From: Macrostomum hystrix
Lineage: Eukaryota > Platyhelminthes > Macrostomidae
Assembly: GCA_950097015.1 (NCBI GenBank)
Contig: CATNEN010000007.1
Span: 11,471,001 to 11,535,000 of the forward strand
Length of the DNA: 64,000 nt
Direction of reading: 5' to 3'
Both the position numbers and the translations under genes were made by a program. Positions 21,403-32,950 of this stretch are shown here, piece by piece. Under the pieces are notes generated by a model. It did no database searches. It was not told the DNA's origin and saw only the letters and a list, made by a program, of their open reading frames with translations. How positions within the stretch are numbered: the first letter of the stretch is position 1; every line of letters starts with the position of its first letter.

Positions 21403-21753
21403 CAGGGGTCGGCAAACTTATTAGCGTGCGGGCCACGGAGAGAACCTAAAAAGACGACAGATGGCCGTATTAACTGTGGGAATATGAGAAAGGGGACAGA
21501 TGAGACACAGGATAGATGAGACAGGGGAGAGCTGAAATCGAGGAGAGATGAGACAATTCATCTCCAGACTAGAGAGAGATGAGACAGGGAAAATATGAGA
21601 CAGGTTACAATCACGGACTACTCAAGTAGACTACTCAACTACTTCAACTATCTACTAGTGGTCCTTGGTTACAATGTGTTGGAAGGGGCAACGGTCCGGA
21701 TTTGGAGCTTTGAGGGCCGCATCTGGCCCGCGGACCGGAGTTTGCCGACCCTG
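21403..21753. mobile_element. hAT-like non-autonomous element (MITE)
   Basis: The left end is CAGGGGTCGGCAAACTT and the right end is AGTTTGCCGACCCTG, a near-perfect inverted repeat of about 15 bases enclosing 351 bp. Inside each end is a GCGGGCC / GGCCCGC block, a known style of hAT termini. No transposase is encoded; the middle is made of AGAGATGAGACAGG-like repeats. No clear 8-base target-site duplication remains. Confidence 0.72.
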
Positions 21754-23470
21754 TTAAAGAATTTCAACTGATTTTGTGATTGATATAGGCAATTACGCTT
21801 CTATTTACACTTTACTGGACACTAATCAATTTCTGTCTCCAGCCTTATTCAGGAATCGTCAAATCGTCAGGAATCGGACAATATCCGCTTCGTCATTTAT
21901 ATGTGCCTGCAGCTAGGCAAGAAAACTTAAAAAATTCAATTTTGAATAATTCTGACGGGCAAACGAGCAAAATAAGACGAAAGTTCGTCTGGGTGACCCT
22001 GGACATCCGTGACTGAGAAATTTTACCATTTTCTTCAACTTCCAGGGCGGGTCTATGAGACTTCCCTCAGAGTATTTCCCGCTGAGGTTGCGGATAAGTC
22101 TCGGCGCGGAAAAATCTGCGGAAAAACTTTGCTGCAGTACATTCTGGCGCGTGAAAAACGTCTGCGGGAAAGTATCGTGCTCCCGCCTGGACAGCACGCG
22201 GCGGTCGAAATTTTTTCTGAGGGCTCGGTGACCGCCAACACTGAAACCGTGCTACCGGCTCTCTCGCCAGTGGAGTGGTGCCAGGCGGCTGCTGCACCAC
22301 GACAATTCAGCACCCACACTGCACTGCAGCTTCCTGGAGCAGCAAGTAGTTCAGCTGCAAATCTATTCCCCTGTTCCATTGTAAGCGATGTGCTGTAGTC
22401 TGCTGAGCAGCCTCCAGGCAATCTGTGTGGTTAGAGCAGTCTAGGTACTGTGGGAGGGTTCGGGAGTAGGGAAATTTGCGGTTACCCGTGCACACTCATT
22501 TCCACTCGCCACCCCCTCCTCTTTCTCTCTCTCGTTCCAGCTCTGTGTGCGCACTGACTCACATTGCACTCCATGGTGCAATCGCTTCGGTTCGGAAGAA
22601 GACTGGCAGAACATCGCTCAAATGCTCCTACTATGAGTAGAGCACAGTCCGAAAAATACACGGGATGGTGTTTGCATCGTGGAAGTTCACTTCAAGCACC
22701 GTAGTCGAGCACCTAGGCTAGATTTTCTTCATGCTTTTTAGTCGTAGATTTTAAGTTTAGGACATTTCTTGTGTTCATCCGAGAGACGAAAACACGCTAT
22801 TTTCTAAGATTCATTAAGACTTAAGGAATTCCCATTCCCTGATCCCATCTTTGCTGGAGAAGTTAGCGATCCCAAGCCTGACTACCCGGTCGCTCCACTG
22901 CTAGGAAGCATCAGTGTTGAGGCCGGTAAAACCCCATCTGAGTCTTAGCGTTCCCTGTCTTGGTCATTTACCAATTGCGTGGAGCCACGCTACCACAGGT
23001 ACAACATGAGCTAGCGAAAACTAAAACATTTCCTCAGTCACATCACAAAGCATTTGCACATCAGAATTGTTAAGTATTAAAAATGTCTCTATCCTTCATT
23101 GCCGGCACTTCACAGTACTTTTGGTGTAAGAGACACTGCCATGTGCCCAAGCAACAGAGGCAAATGGCACCAGGAGAACAAACGAGTGGGTGCAGCAACT
23201 GATATTTAAATTTAATTTGCACACTGATCCGATTGCGTTTGCACAATCTGCGGTCTCCTGCTTGTCGTCCTCACGAATAAAATTTGAGGCACCTGCAGCT
23301 AGAAACGAGTCACTGAGTGACTGCATTTTGATGTGCGGGAAGCAAGAAAATTGTTTATAAATTTAGCCCTTCTTTCACCTGCAGCCGCAATAAATCTGAC
23401 GTGCAACACGACAATTCACTTGAAAGATTTTCGGTACTGTTTCTGCACTGCTGGTAACTCGCCCAGTGAA
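21754..23470. other. Spacer, no gene recognised
   Basis: Short frames on both strands at 21913-22421 have no recognisable domain. GAGTAGAGCACAGTCCG at 22634-22650 resembles a stretch at 14080-14096. An in-frame ATG for transporter 4 lies at 23333 but the conserved start is at 23471. Confidence 0.35.
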
Positions 23471-24862
23471 ATGCTCTCCCCAGCTTGGCACTGCATTCTC
23501 ATGGCCACTCAGATGAAGCTCGTCTATAAGATTGTACAAAATGAGTTTAGCTGTCTGGATCCAAGGAGCTTCCATATCACGAACCAGACGGAAAGACACG
23601 CACCGATCCAAGCAACCAAATGCTACTTTGACAGCAACCAAAGCGATGCCAGCATCACAACCAGCGGCCAGCTTTTCACGCAGTACATATACTTTGCGAG
23701 GTACATGATGCCCATTCTCGGTGGAACACTATCCAGCGCCTGGCTCGGATGCAACCGGCTTCTTCAGATCGGAGGCATTGTGATGTTTTTATCGACGGTT
23801 CTACTCTCGACCTCAGTGTATCTGGGTCTGATGTGCGGCTCCCCAATCATTCAAGTGACGTGGCTTCTCTTGCCCTTGTTTGTAGGGCTTGTGCATCCCA
23901 ACGTTCTGCTCGCAATGTTCTGCTGGCATAGGAATAACAAGTTGTGCACCGCCGTCTCCCTGATCTACTATTCCACTGCTACTTTTGGAGACTTGATTTC
24001 ACTTCCGGTGGTGCAACTCGCTTTCATCCGTACTTTTGGAAACGGTTTCACACTTCTGTTTGTAACACTGAGCGCCTTCTTCCTCACGCTCACTTTGTTT
24101 CTACCTGAAGTTAAGGAGGAGGAGCCTTTTATGCTGCCGACTCGAACGAGAATGCTCAAATACTTTCAGGTGTTCTCCGCGCAGATTTTATTTCTCATTT
24201 TTGTAAGTGACGCACGCGCTACAATGTACCTATCGGAAATGCGCTTATTCATGGGTGAAGCACTGGATACGGTGTCGCATCCCTGGCTGTCACCTGATTG
24301 CGTAAAACGCATTAGCTTTCTAGTCATTGCACAACCGATGATATTTGTAGTGGTCAAGCGCCGAAGGAGATTGTCTGTGCCCTCTCGAATGCTGTCGGGA
24401 ATTATGCTCAAGGCTATAGTCGAGCTTTTTCTAACTGTTGTCACTGCCGGGAGACTGCTCAGTGGTTCAGCAACGGTGGCTGTGTACACAGTAGTATCCG
24501 CCCTGGACGGAGTATCTGAGTTTCTTGTAATGATCGCCGCCTACGATCTCGGGTTCTCGATCATGCCGAGCAGCGCCCAGAGTCTGATCATCGGGGTCAT
24601 GTTTACAGTTTGGGGCATTGCTAACTTTGCGAGCCGCGGACTGCTCCTGCTTGTGGGCGAAATCAGCCGCAATGCAACCGGAGCGAAGCCGCAGTTCTTT
24701 GTCTATCACCTGATAGCCCTGCTGTGCCTGTTGTTTAGTATTCTGTACAACAAGTTCGTTATCTTGCCCATTGCTGATCAGCTCGTCGTTGCCGAGGACG
24801 ATAGGGAAAATTTGCGAGATAACGCTGAAATCACAGACGAAGGCACAGAATTCATACAATGA
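23471..24862 (+). CDS. POT/SLC15-like transporter paralogue 4
   Basis: A single exon of about 463 residues from the chosen start at 23471 (MLSPAWHCILMATQMKL), which matches the paralogues; the frame extends up to 23333 with a non-conserved stretch. Conserved blocks are FARYMMPILGGTLSSAWLGC, GLVHPNVLLAMFCWHR, EEEPFMLPTRTRMLKYFQVF, VKRRRRLSVPSRML, GVSEFLVMIAAYDLGFSIMP and KPQFFVYHLIALL. The gene is intact and ends with an acidic tail. It is convergent with paralogue 5, whose 3' end lies 870 bp away. Confidence 0.68.
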   Translation: MLSPAWHCILMATQMKLVYKIVQNEFSCLDPRSFHITNQTERHAPIQATKCYFDSNQSDASITTSGQLFTQYIYFARYMMPILGGTLSSAWLGCNRLLQIGGIVMFLSTVLLSTSVYLGLMCGSPIIQVTWLLLPLFVGLVHPNVLLAMFCWHRNNKLCTAVSLIYYSTATFGDLISLPVVQLAFIRTFGNGFTLLFVTLSAFFLTLTLFLPEVKEEEPFMLPTRTRMLKYFQVFSAQILFLIFVSDARATMYLSEMRLFMGEALDTVSHPWLSPDCVKRISFLVIAQPMIFVVVKRRRRLSVPSRMLSGIMLKAIVELFLTVVTAGRLLSGSATVAVYTVVSALDGVSEFLVMIAAYDLGFSIMPSSAQSLIIGVMFTVWGIANFASRGLLLLVGEISRNATGAKPQFFVYHLIALLCLLFSILYNKFVILPIADQLVVAEDDRENLRDNAEITDEGTEFIQ

Positions 24863-25732
24863 CAAACAAACTATGACAAGCAGTTGCACAGTTGACAAAC
24901 AAACAAACTTAGCCTATTAGAGGCTATGTAAAGCCCAACAACCCAGTCATAACAATGAGCTCACCATGGGGTGCTAGCCGCCAGCTTCAACTGTTCTAGC
25001 TTGCTCAAAAAAACCAGACCGGACCGTTTTGATTTGTACCACGCCTTTGCACCCAAACTTTTGTACGTGTATTGATTTTTGCCAACTGAATGCTGAATTA
25101 CAACTGTTTAAAAGTGCATTTCTTTTCAAACTTTAATTAAAACAGAAAATAAATTGAGAATTTAGTCCTGAAGATGTCCATTGTGAGTTGAAATGCATTG
25201 TCATAAGGAAATTTATTTGTATGTTGATTATTAAATTTTATTTATTTATTGTTTATTAAGCGAGCTAATTTGCCTGAGTCATACGATGAGTTCTTCTAAG
25301 GCTGATCTACTGCACTGTTTAATACACGTATATTAGAAATCGAATATACCAAAGTACAGAAAGCAAAAAGTACATTAGTAGATTGGGCGAAGCAAATAAA
25401 GTATATATATGGGTCATATCATTTCTAAAGCACTAACTTTACAGGATTATGATGTTTTTATCTCTGCAAATATTAACCAATTGTACGTAAATGTAAAACA
25501 ATTTAACAGCATATGCCTTTGATTTAATCTCAAGCAACTCTGCACTTGACAAAAAAATATTTGTCAATCGTATTGCTGTATACATTCTTGTTGTTTGTTT
25601 TCCGTAACTACAAAAAATATTTTAACTTACAAAATAAAAAAATGTTTTGATAATTGCAGCTCTAGAGGAGAACTAGTAGCAGCACGCCATTTGGTAATTG
25701 ACGTCTTCAGCAGAACGCAGGTTCCCGTTGCT
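24863..25732. other. Convergent intergenic region between transporters 4 and 5
   Basis: Very AT-rich, expected to contain both 3' ends. No gene, no array. Confidence 0.4.
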
Positions 25733-27145
25733 TCAGTTGCAGCTGTGCTGGGCTTCTTCGAGAAGAGGCTGCTCTGCTTTGTCTCGCACTCGCGGCTCTT
25801 CAGGGCACTGGAAGCCGTCATCATCGTCGGTTACGGCAGTTGAAGCCAGCCTGAAGGCAAAGCAGCGATGATAGAAGAGGCTGAGCAGGAGGAGCAGCAG
25901 CATGGTCAGGTGGTAGACAAAGAAGAGCGGCTTGCGGCCAGCACGAGGCTGCAGAATCGGATTCTCTGGGGGAATGGCTCGAAACAGCATGAGCAGCAGG
26001 CGGCCGAGAATGTTGGCCAGCCCAAACACAGTAAACATAATGCCAATGACCAGTGGCTTGCTGCTCCTGTCTGACATGGCGTCCATAAGCTCATATGCAG
26101 CTACCATCGTCACTCCGGTGGCCACTCCATCCAAACAGGAGGCAGTTGTGTAAATCGCGCGGACAGCTGCAAAGCTAGAGAGCTGCTGCAGGTTGATGAT
26201 CATCAGTGAGAGTGAAATACCGCATTCGACCACGATGCCTGCCTGAATTCGTTTCCTCCTGGGCAGCCGTCGGACCGGTACGCACCAGGCCGTGAAGGCT
26301 ATTAGTGCACAGGTAGCTGTGATGCTAATCAGCTTGACTACTTCAGGCGACCATACCTTGACCCAGTTACTTGATTCAAGGCCCTCATCACCCAAAGACT
26401 CCAGCATGTACTGGATCTCGGCCAGGTATACAACCGGTCGGCAGTCTGACACTGCGATCACAAAGGCGATGAGCGCAGCGAAGACATGACAATAGCGAAT
26501 GACTCGCGACTTCGGAGGAAACGAGTACTCTAACTCTTCCTGCAGCGTGAGAGTCAGCCAGAGGAACAGTCCGGAGATGACTGCGCCGGCGATGGTGATG
26601 TTGTCGCCCGCCCCCGCTTTGTCAAGCACGGGCAGCAGCATTCCGATGCACTCGCCTAGCACCGCCGATCCGCAGTAGACGGCCGAAACGATGGTGCAGG
26701 CCCTCGACCCGGTGCGGTGCCAACGAAAAATGGCGTGCATGGCGTTCGGGTGAACCAGAGCGAATGTGAGCGGCAGCAGAAACCAAACAGCCAGACACAG
26801 CTGCGGCCTGCTGCACATCCAGCCTACATGAACTGCCACAGACATTAGGACAGTGGACAGCAGCATGACGAAGCCGCCCAGCTTCAGCGCTCTTACATAA
26901 CCAAAGCCTGCAACGGACAGTGCTCCACCGAGTACGGGCAGCAGGTACCTAGCCGACCAGATCCAGGTGAAAGCTGCCGAATGGTCCGAGGGAGTAGCGT
27001 GTGAGGTGCCGCTGGTTCTCAGGCAGCTGCTGTTGGTCCCAATGAACATGTCCGGTCTCTGAGTGGCAAACTGCAGCTCGACCACCTTGTGAATGAGCTT
27101 CATTGTTGAAGCGATTGCGACTCCGCTTATCGTGGCTGCGCGCAT
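25733..27145 (-). CDS. POT/SLC15-like transporter paralogue 5, diverged
   Basis: A single minus-strand exon of 470 codons, the most diverged of the five. It has SARYLLPVLGGALSVAGFGYV (the paralogues have SSAWLGC), FALVHPNAMHAIFRWHR, PVRRLPRRKRIQAGI, DGVATGVTMVAAYEL, FTVFGLANILGRLL and KPLFFVYHLTMLLLLLL. The tail is acidic, with DDDDG. It is more GC-rich than paralogues 1-4, suggesting either an older duplicate or different codon pressure. Function inferred only from the family. Confidence 0.66.
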   Translation of the reverse strand: MRAATISGVAIASTMKLIHKVVELQFATQRPDMFIGTNSSCLRTSGTSHATPSDHSAAFTWIWSARYLLPVLGGALSVAGFGYVRALKLGGFVMLLSTVLMSVAVHVGWMCSRPQLCLAVWFLLPLTFALVHPNAMHAIFRWHRTGSRACTIVSAVYCGSAVLGECIGMLLPVLDKAGAGDNITIAGAVISGLFLWLTLTLQEELEYSFPPKSRVIRYCHVFAALIAFVIAVSDCRPVVYLAEIQYMLESLGDEGLESSNWVKVWSPEVVKLISITATCALIAFTAWCVPVRRLPRRKRIQAGIVVECGISLSLMIINLQQLSSFAAVRAIYTTASCLDGVATGVTMVAAYELMDAMSDRSSKPLVIGIMFTVFGLANILGRLLLMLFRAIPPENPILQPRAGRKPLFFVYHLTMLLLLLLSLFYHRCFAFRLASTAVTDDDDGFQCPEEPRVRDKAEQPLLEEAQHSCN

Positions 27146-27904
27146 TGAGTGCTGGCTGAGGTGTGAACTCGAGTGGCGTCACTCTCAAATCCACTTTCAT
27201 CACAAGCGTTACAATACATAGTTTAGCTTGTTTTCGTCTGGGTTCATGCAGGTAAGACAGAATTTTAAAGCCATGATTTTCATCATGTAAACAATCGCCT
27301 GCCACTAAGGAATGTGAAACTGCAGTCAACTGCAGCCCTTCAGGCGCCCATGAATATATGGCGTGCTTGCTTAGTCACAGTGAACGGCAGGCTGGCAGGC
27401 GCTGTGAATCTTCTGGGACAGGCATTAAAATAACAAGAAAAATAAGTAAATGTTGTAAAACTGTTTCGACTGGCCATCCGCATGGAACAATAGAGCATTT
27501 GAGCGAACTTTTTACATTCTCCATGCTGTACAGTGTAAGCAGACCCAAACAGGCAATGCCTTAGATGACCCTGGGCTGAACAAGGCTGGGGAGAGGTATT
27601 TAGCTATGTGCAGAGCTCAATGGGAACGCTTGCAGTCTTGACTGAATGTGCAGCCTTTGCACAATGCAATTCAAACAATAGTAGATGAGCCAGTTCTGTT
27701 TGTCTCTCTTCTGTCAGGCTCATTCAAGGGCGGTTTCTCTCTCGCTCTCATTTAAATGTTTTAAGTGCTTCGTGGAGCGCCTGGAATAGGTTGTGAGCAT
27801 ATGCCGAGGAACACGTACGGATCGCACCTCTGCGATCTCCATCTAGCGCTTGGCAGTTAGAGAACCATCGACCCATCAGAGCATCAAAAACAGCTGCAAA
27901 AAGA
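27146..27904. other. Divergent upstream region between transporter 5 and the ankyrin-kinase gene
   Basis: The two genes point away from each other, so both promoters should lie here. No TATA box or coding frame stands out. Confidence 0.4.
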
Positions 27905-30900
27905 ATGCCGAAACCAACTCCGGAGCAGGCTCTGGAGGCAGCCAGAGACGGAAACGTCAAGACGCTCCGCCAGCATTTGGAGGCCGGCGGTGACGCCAAC
28001 TTGCGTGGCGAAAGCGGCCAGCTGACGCTGCTGCACCTGGCTGCAACTGGCGGGCACCTGGGCGCTGTGTCAGAGCTCACGCGCAGCCGCGGCTGTCGCA
28101 TCAACGAGCCATCCGGTAGAAACGGCGATACAGCACTGATCATGGCGGTGAAGCGCAATCACGAATCCGTGGCCAGACATCTCCTGCTGCTTGGCGGCTG
28201 CGATCTCAACGCCCGCAACCGGGCCGGCTTCACGGCCCTGATGAAGGCGGCCAAGCGCGGGGCTGGCCAGCTGGCGTTGCTACTGATGCAGCACGGCGCT
28301 GAGTTGGAGGCCGCGTCGGAGCGCGGAGGGCACACGGCGCTCACTCTCGCGGTGACCAATCAGCGGCTGAGGATGGTTGATCTGCTGCTGCAGTTCGGTG
28401 CCAGCCTCGAGCACTGCACAGCCAGTGGCAAGACACCCGAGGATATCGCCTACGAACTCTACGCCGCAGCCGGCTCCGCTGAGAACTCGAAGTCGCATCG
28501 AATTTACGCAATTATTCTCAAAGCCAAGGATCGCAGGTTCTACTCCCATTCTAAGCTGTTTGTCTCTTGTGAATGGCATATTGCTGTCTCTTAATCGGTC
28601 TCATGAGCATCAGCAATCAGAGAGTTTTGAGGTTAAATAATAATAACTGCAGAAGGGCTGCGGGCAGTGGCACATCATATGGTGGCAGTGGACCCGCAGC
28701 CAGCGATCCCGCCCATTTCGCTGACTCCTGAGCACACACGCACGCACACATGCCCAGTTACATGCTCACACAGGTTTGTAAAACGCGCTGACTTTCTCAT
28801 CGTCAGGCAGTGTGTACACTTTCACTGGAGGTTAGCCCTCAAAGTATAACGGATTAAAATTGCTTCGCCCCATGTTAGGCTGGAGTTCAGGCGCAGTACT
28901 GGCCTGCCCTCGGACGTGCTGAACAGCCAGTACCGGATCATCGAACAGATCGGCAACGGCTCCTTCGGCTCCGTGTTTCTTGTGGACAATCTGCGATGCC
29001 GAGACTTTGGCAGCGACAGTCGCGCAGTGGTGAAGGTGATGCAGCCGCGGCCCAACCGCAAAACCGCAGAATTCCACTCAGAGGGAATGCACGAGGCCAA
29101 GCTCATGCTCATGATGGACCACTCGCAGGTGGCACGCATCGTACAGTACTTCAAGTGTAAGAATCCATTGGACTGAACTCTTTATGTTACAGTGGAGGAT
29201 GTGACAGTGGAGCATGTGACAGTGGAGGATGTGACAGTGGAGCATGTGACAGTGGAGGATGTGAAAATAGAGGATGTGACAATGAAGGATGACAGTAGAG
29301 GATGTGATAATGAAGGATGACAGTAGAGGATGTGACAGTGGAGGATGTGACAGTGGAGCATGTGACAGTGGAGGATGTGACAGTGGAGCATGTGACAGTG
29401 GAGGATGTGAAAGTAGAGGATGTGACAATGAAGGATGACAGTAGAGGATGTGATAATGAAGGATGACAGTAGAGGATGTGACAGTGGAGAATGTGACAGT
29501 AGAGGATGTGACAGTGGAGGATGTGACAGTGGAGGATGTGACAGTGGAGGATGTGACAGTGGAGGATGTGACAGTAGAGGATATGACAGTAGAGGATGTG
29601 ACAGTGGAGGATGTGACAGTGGAGGATGTGACAGTGTAGGAATTGACAGCGGAGGATGCGAGGGTGAGAGTTTTACAGAGAGAATGTATGCTCCTATGAG
29701 TGCTCTAACTTTCCCCTTGAAAGAGCTGTGTTCCAAAGAGTTAAAATGACTTTTTAATTAGATTCGGCAGAAGTTAAAATTCACGCCACTAACCGCGTGC
29801 TGAACCAGGTCCGGCTTTTGCCCGTAAGGCTAACTAATTCTCCACTTTAGTTAGGAGACCAAGTGGAGAGATAAAATGTTTTTGGATAATCTCACCGATT
29901 TGAAACGAACGTTTGTCGAAAATAATATGACGTTTTAACCCCCCCTAAACCTTGAGTACAAGATATTGTGTGGGATGGCGCGAGTACATGGTGCGGGTGA
30001 GCGGCCCCCCACAAATGTGATGGTGCATTTTTTAAATCATGATTTAACATGTTTTATTCAACCCCTTTCGGTGTCCCAATAAAAAAGAGTGGAAATCAAG
30101 TCCGCCAATCGAGTGATCAGATCGTTGGAAACATTTCAGTGGATAAGAGCTTCTGCATCGTGATGGAGTACTGCGAGTTCGGCGACCTGGATGTGTGGAT
30201 CAAGGCCCTGGATCGCAAGCACAAGCACTTCCCTGTGGCGACAGTCATTCACTGGCTCCTGCAGCTGCTGCTTGCCCTTAACTATCTGCATAGCAACAAA
30301 ATTATCCATCGGGACATCAAGCCGAAGAACATTTTCCTGAAGCAGGACGCCACCGCCAAGATTGGTGACTTTGGCTTCTCTCGCCGGCTGCTAGGCGAGG
30401 GTGATTATGCTTCGACCGTGGCCGGCACCGTCGTGTACATGTGCCCCGAGATCCTGCGCAACCTCTCAAGTATCACATCTCGCATTGTCGACGTGCCCAT
30501 TGAAAGTGAGTCAATGAAACGGGCTTAGCAAAATTTGGTTGGGGAACCAGGCGCAGTTGATAAAGCCATCGCCACCGAATTGACTGGCTTTGGTTGAAGA
30601 CAACCACACATCTGTCCCGAAATCGTTTGACCATTTTAGAATACGACGCAAAGTGCGATGTCTGGAGCCTGGGCTGCACGCTGTACGAGCTATGCACCCT
30701 GCAGCTGCCATTTGATCCAGAAAGGCAAAAGGAACAGGTGTGCGGCAACACCGCCCTGCCGTCCTTGCCAAGACAATACCCGGATGAGCTGGACGCACTC
30801 TTTAAGTCCATGCTAGCTCGGGAGCGCAAAGAGCGAGCGAGCTGCAGGCAGCTGCTGGACAGCCACTTCACCCGCGAGAGGCTGCGGGACATGAAGGAGA

Positions 30901-31346
30901 ACGGCTGCGCTGAGGACCTGCGGTTCCTCCAGAACAGCGCACACCTGGTCAAGCGTCAAGGATTCGCCAGCCACGTGGATGCCGACAGCGAGGCCGATAG
31001 CGACGACCGAGACACCTTGACCCCACAGGGAGCCGGCATGCACCGCCTGTGGAAGGCCGTGGACAGCGTGCTGCAGAACCAGCAGCCAGCCGGCCTGGGC
31101 CCGAACTACAATCTGCACGATGACAGCATCTCGGACACGGTACCGGGAAGCATTGTTGAGGCGCTGGCCGAGCGGGTGAAATGGTCTGGCTTCCCGCTCG
31201 AGCAGATTTATAGGCGCACTCTCGTCAACCTCGGCCAAGACGCATCGCCAGAGGCCCGGCGAAAAGACTACACAAGGTACACAGACGATCTGGACGGATG
31301 CGAGCTGGTGGAGACTCTGGTGGTCTGCGAGATGTCCCAGGAGTAG
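27905..31346 (+). CDS. Ankyrin-repeat / NEK-like serine-threonine kinase (four exons)
   Basis: Exons 27905-28536, 28879-29156, 30140-30505 and 30640-31346 join with GT-AG junctions in consistent phases (2, 1, 1) and total 660 residues. Residues 5-190 form four to five ankyrin repeats (LLHLAATGGHLGAV, TALIMAVKRNHESVARHLLL, TALMKAAKRGAGQLALLLM, TALTLAVTNQRLRMVDLLL). The kinase starts near residue 229: GNGSFG (236-241), AVVKV lysine, HRDIKPKN (360-367), DFGFS (380), a CPE in place of APE and YDAKCDVWSLGC. HRDIKPKNIFL is typical of NEK kinases. A hydrophilic 150-residue tail follows. Alternatively the ankyrin part ends at its own stop (28594) and a separate kinase starts at 28916; the phase match and the lack of any sequence before the kinase domain favour one gene. 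The second intron holds a minisatellite-bearing element. Confidence 0.66.
29190..29894. mobile_element. Element with internal 15-bp minisatellite, copy 1 (in kinase intron)
   Basis: An array of GACAGTGGAGGATGT units is followed by a unique tail from about 29633 to 29894. The tail contains TCTCCACTT and AAGTGGAGA, which can pair. Tail and array junction are identical by eye to the copy at 31853-32950, and both copies end at GGATAATCTCA. The array here has diverged more (AATGAAGGATGACAGTAGAG variants). Confidence 0.75.
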
Positions 31347-31852
31347 CGCCTCGACACTGAGCACCCGCGGTTACACGAAATGACAGATTTGAACTAGAAA
31401 ATCTCATTTGCTGATATTTATAGCAAAGGCCAAAGCGGCTAAAAATAAAGAAAGTAAAAATATTCTCGCAAATGTACTTTCTGTTTTTCGCTGCCTTATC
31501 CAGCTAAATAGCACGGCTACAACCATAAAATGATTCAGTGTCAAAAGGTTGAAATATGCTCCTTGACTGTTTGTACCATTGCAAAGTAAAGGACCTGCTG
31601 TATGAGGTTGTAAATATGAATTTATGATGAATTATTTTTCCAAAACATGTGGCATTACAGCATGCTCGCACCAAACTTCCGTGATATTTTTACTGATTCC
31701 CAAGTACATTTTATACTACTGAATCGTCAAGTACTCCTCGATACTATGAGTAAGACATTCCGCGCATGACTCCTGTATTTACATCTAATTTCCAGTATTA
31801 GTTTACTGGTTTGAGGTTGGTGAGGGCAAGGCTATTAGACTGAGAATGTTAA
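31347..31852. other. 3' flank of the ankyrin-kinase gene
   Basis: AT-rich; contains AATAAAG near 31445, a possible polyadenylation signal. No gene seen. Confidence 0.4.
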
Positions 31853-32950
31853 ATGGATGTGACAGTGGAGGATGTGACAGTGGAGGATGTGACAGTGGAG
31901 GATGTGACAGTGGAGGATGTGACAGTGGAGGATGTGACAGTAGAGGATGTGACAGTGGAGGATGTGACAGTAGAGGATGTGACAGTAGAGGATGTGACAG
32001 TGGAGGATGTGACAGTGGAGGATGTGACAGTGGAGGATGTGACAGTGGAGGATGTGACAGTGGAGGATGTGACAGTGGAGGATGTGACAGTGGAGGATGT
32101 GACAGTAGAGGATGTGACAGTGGAGGATGTGACAGTGGAGGATGTGACAGTGGAGGATGTGACAGTGGAGGATGTGACAGTAGAGGATGTGACAGTGGAG
32201 GATGTGACAGTGGAGGATGTGACAGTAGAGGATGTGACAGTGGAGGATGTGACAGTAGAGGATGTGACAGTAGAGGATGTGACAGTGGAGGATGTGACAG
32301 TAGAGGATGTGACAGTGGAGGATGTGACAGTGGAGGATGTGACAGTAGAGGATGTGACAGTGGAGGATGTGACAGTAGAGGATGTGACAGTAGAGGATGT
32401 GACAGTGGAGGATGTGACAGTGGAGGATGTGACAGTGGAGGATGTGACAGTGGAGGATGTGACAGTAGAGGATGTGACAGTAGAGGATGTGACAGTGGAG
32501 GATGTGACAGTAGAGGATGTGACAGTGGAGGATGTGACAGTGGAGGATGTGACAGTGGAGGATGTGACAGTGGAGGATGTGACAGTGGAGGATGTGACAG
32601 TGGAGGATGTGACAGCGGAGGATGTGACAGTGGAGGATGTGACAGTAGAGGATGTGACAGTAGAGGATGTGACAGTGGAGGATGTGACAGTGTAGGAATT
32701 GACAGCGGAGGATGCGAGGGTGAGAGTTTTACAGAGAGAATGTATGCTCCTATGAGTGCTCTAACTTTCCCCTTGAAAGAGCTGTGTTCCAAAGAGTTAA
32801 AATGACTTTTTAATTAGATTCGGCAGAAGTTAAAATTCACGCCACTAACCGCGTGCTGAACCAGGTCCGGCTTTTGCCCGTAAGGCTAACTAATTCTCCA
32901 CTTTAGTTAGGAGACCAAGTGGAGAGATAAAATGTTTTTGGATAATCTCA
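31853..32950. mobile_element. Element with internal 15-bp minisatellite, copy 2
   Basis: About 56 near-perfect 15-bp units (31853-32690) are followed by the same 258-base tail as copy 1, ending at 32950. Units alternate GTGGAG and GTAGAG in blocks. As the unit is 15 bases, all three plus frames and one minus frame stay open for hundreds of codons; none is a credible protein. Confidence 0.78.

Noticed and set aside
27358-27564. Short frame between transporter 5 and the kinase gene as a small gene
   Set aside because: No recognisable content and it lies in the shared promoter region.
28916-29176. Kinase as a separate short gene starting at 28916
   Set aside because: The start would fall immediately at the kinase domain; joining to the ankyrin exon keeps phase. 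Kept as an alternative in the annotation, not as a separate entry.
31846-32805. Long open frames on both strands (Cys-Asp-Ser-Gly and Ser-His-Pro-Leu repeats)
   Set aside because: They follow from a 15-bp repeat unit that lacks stops; all three plus frames are open together, and no start context, homologue or splice structure supports a protein.
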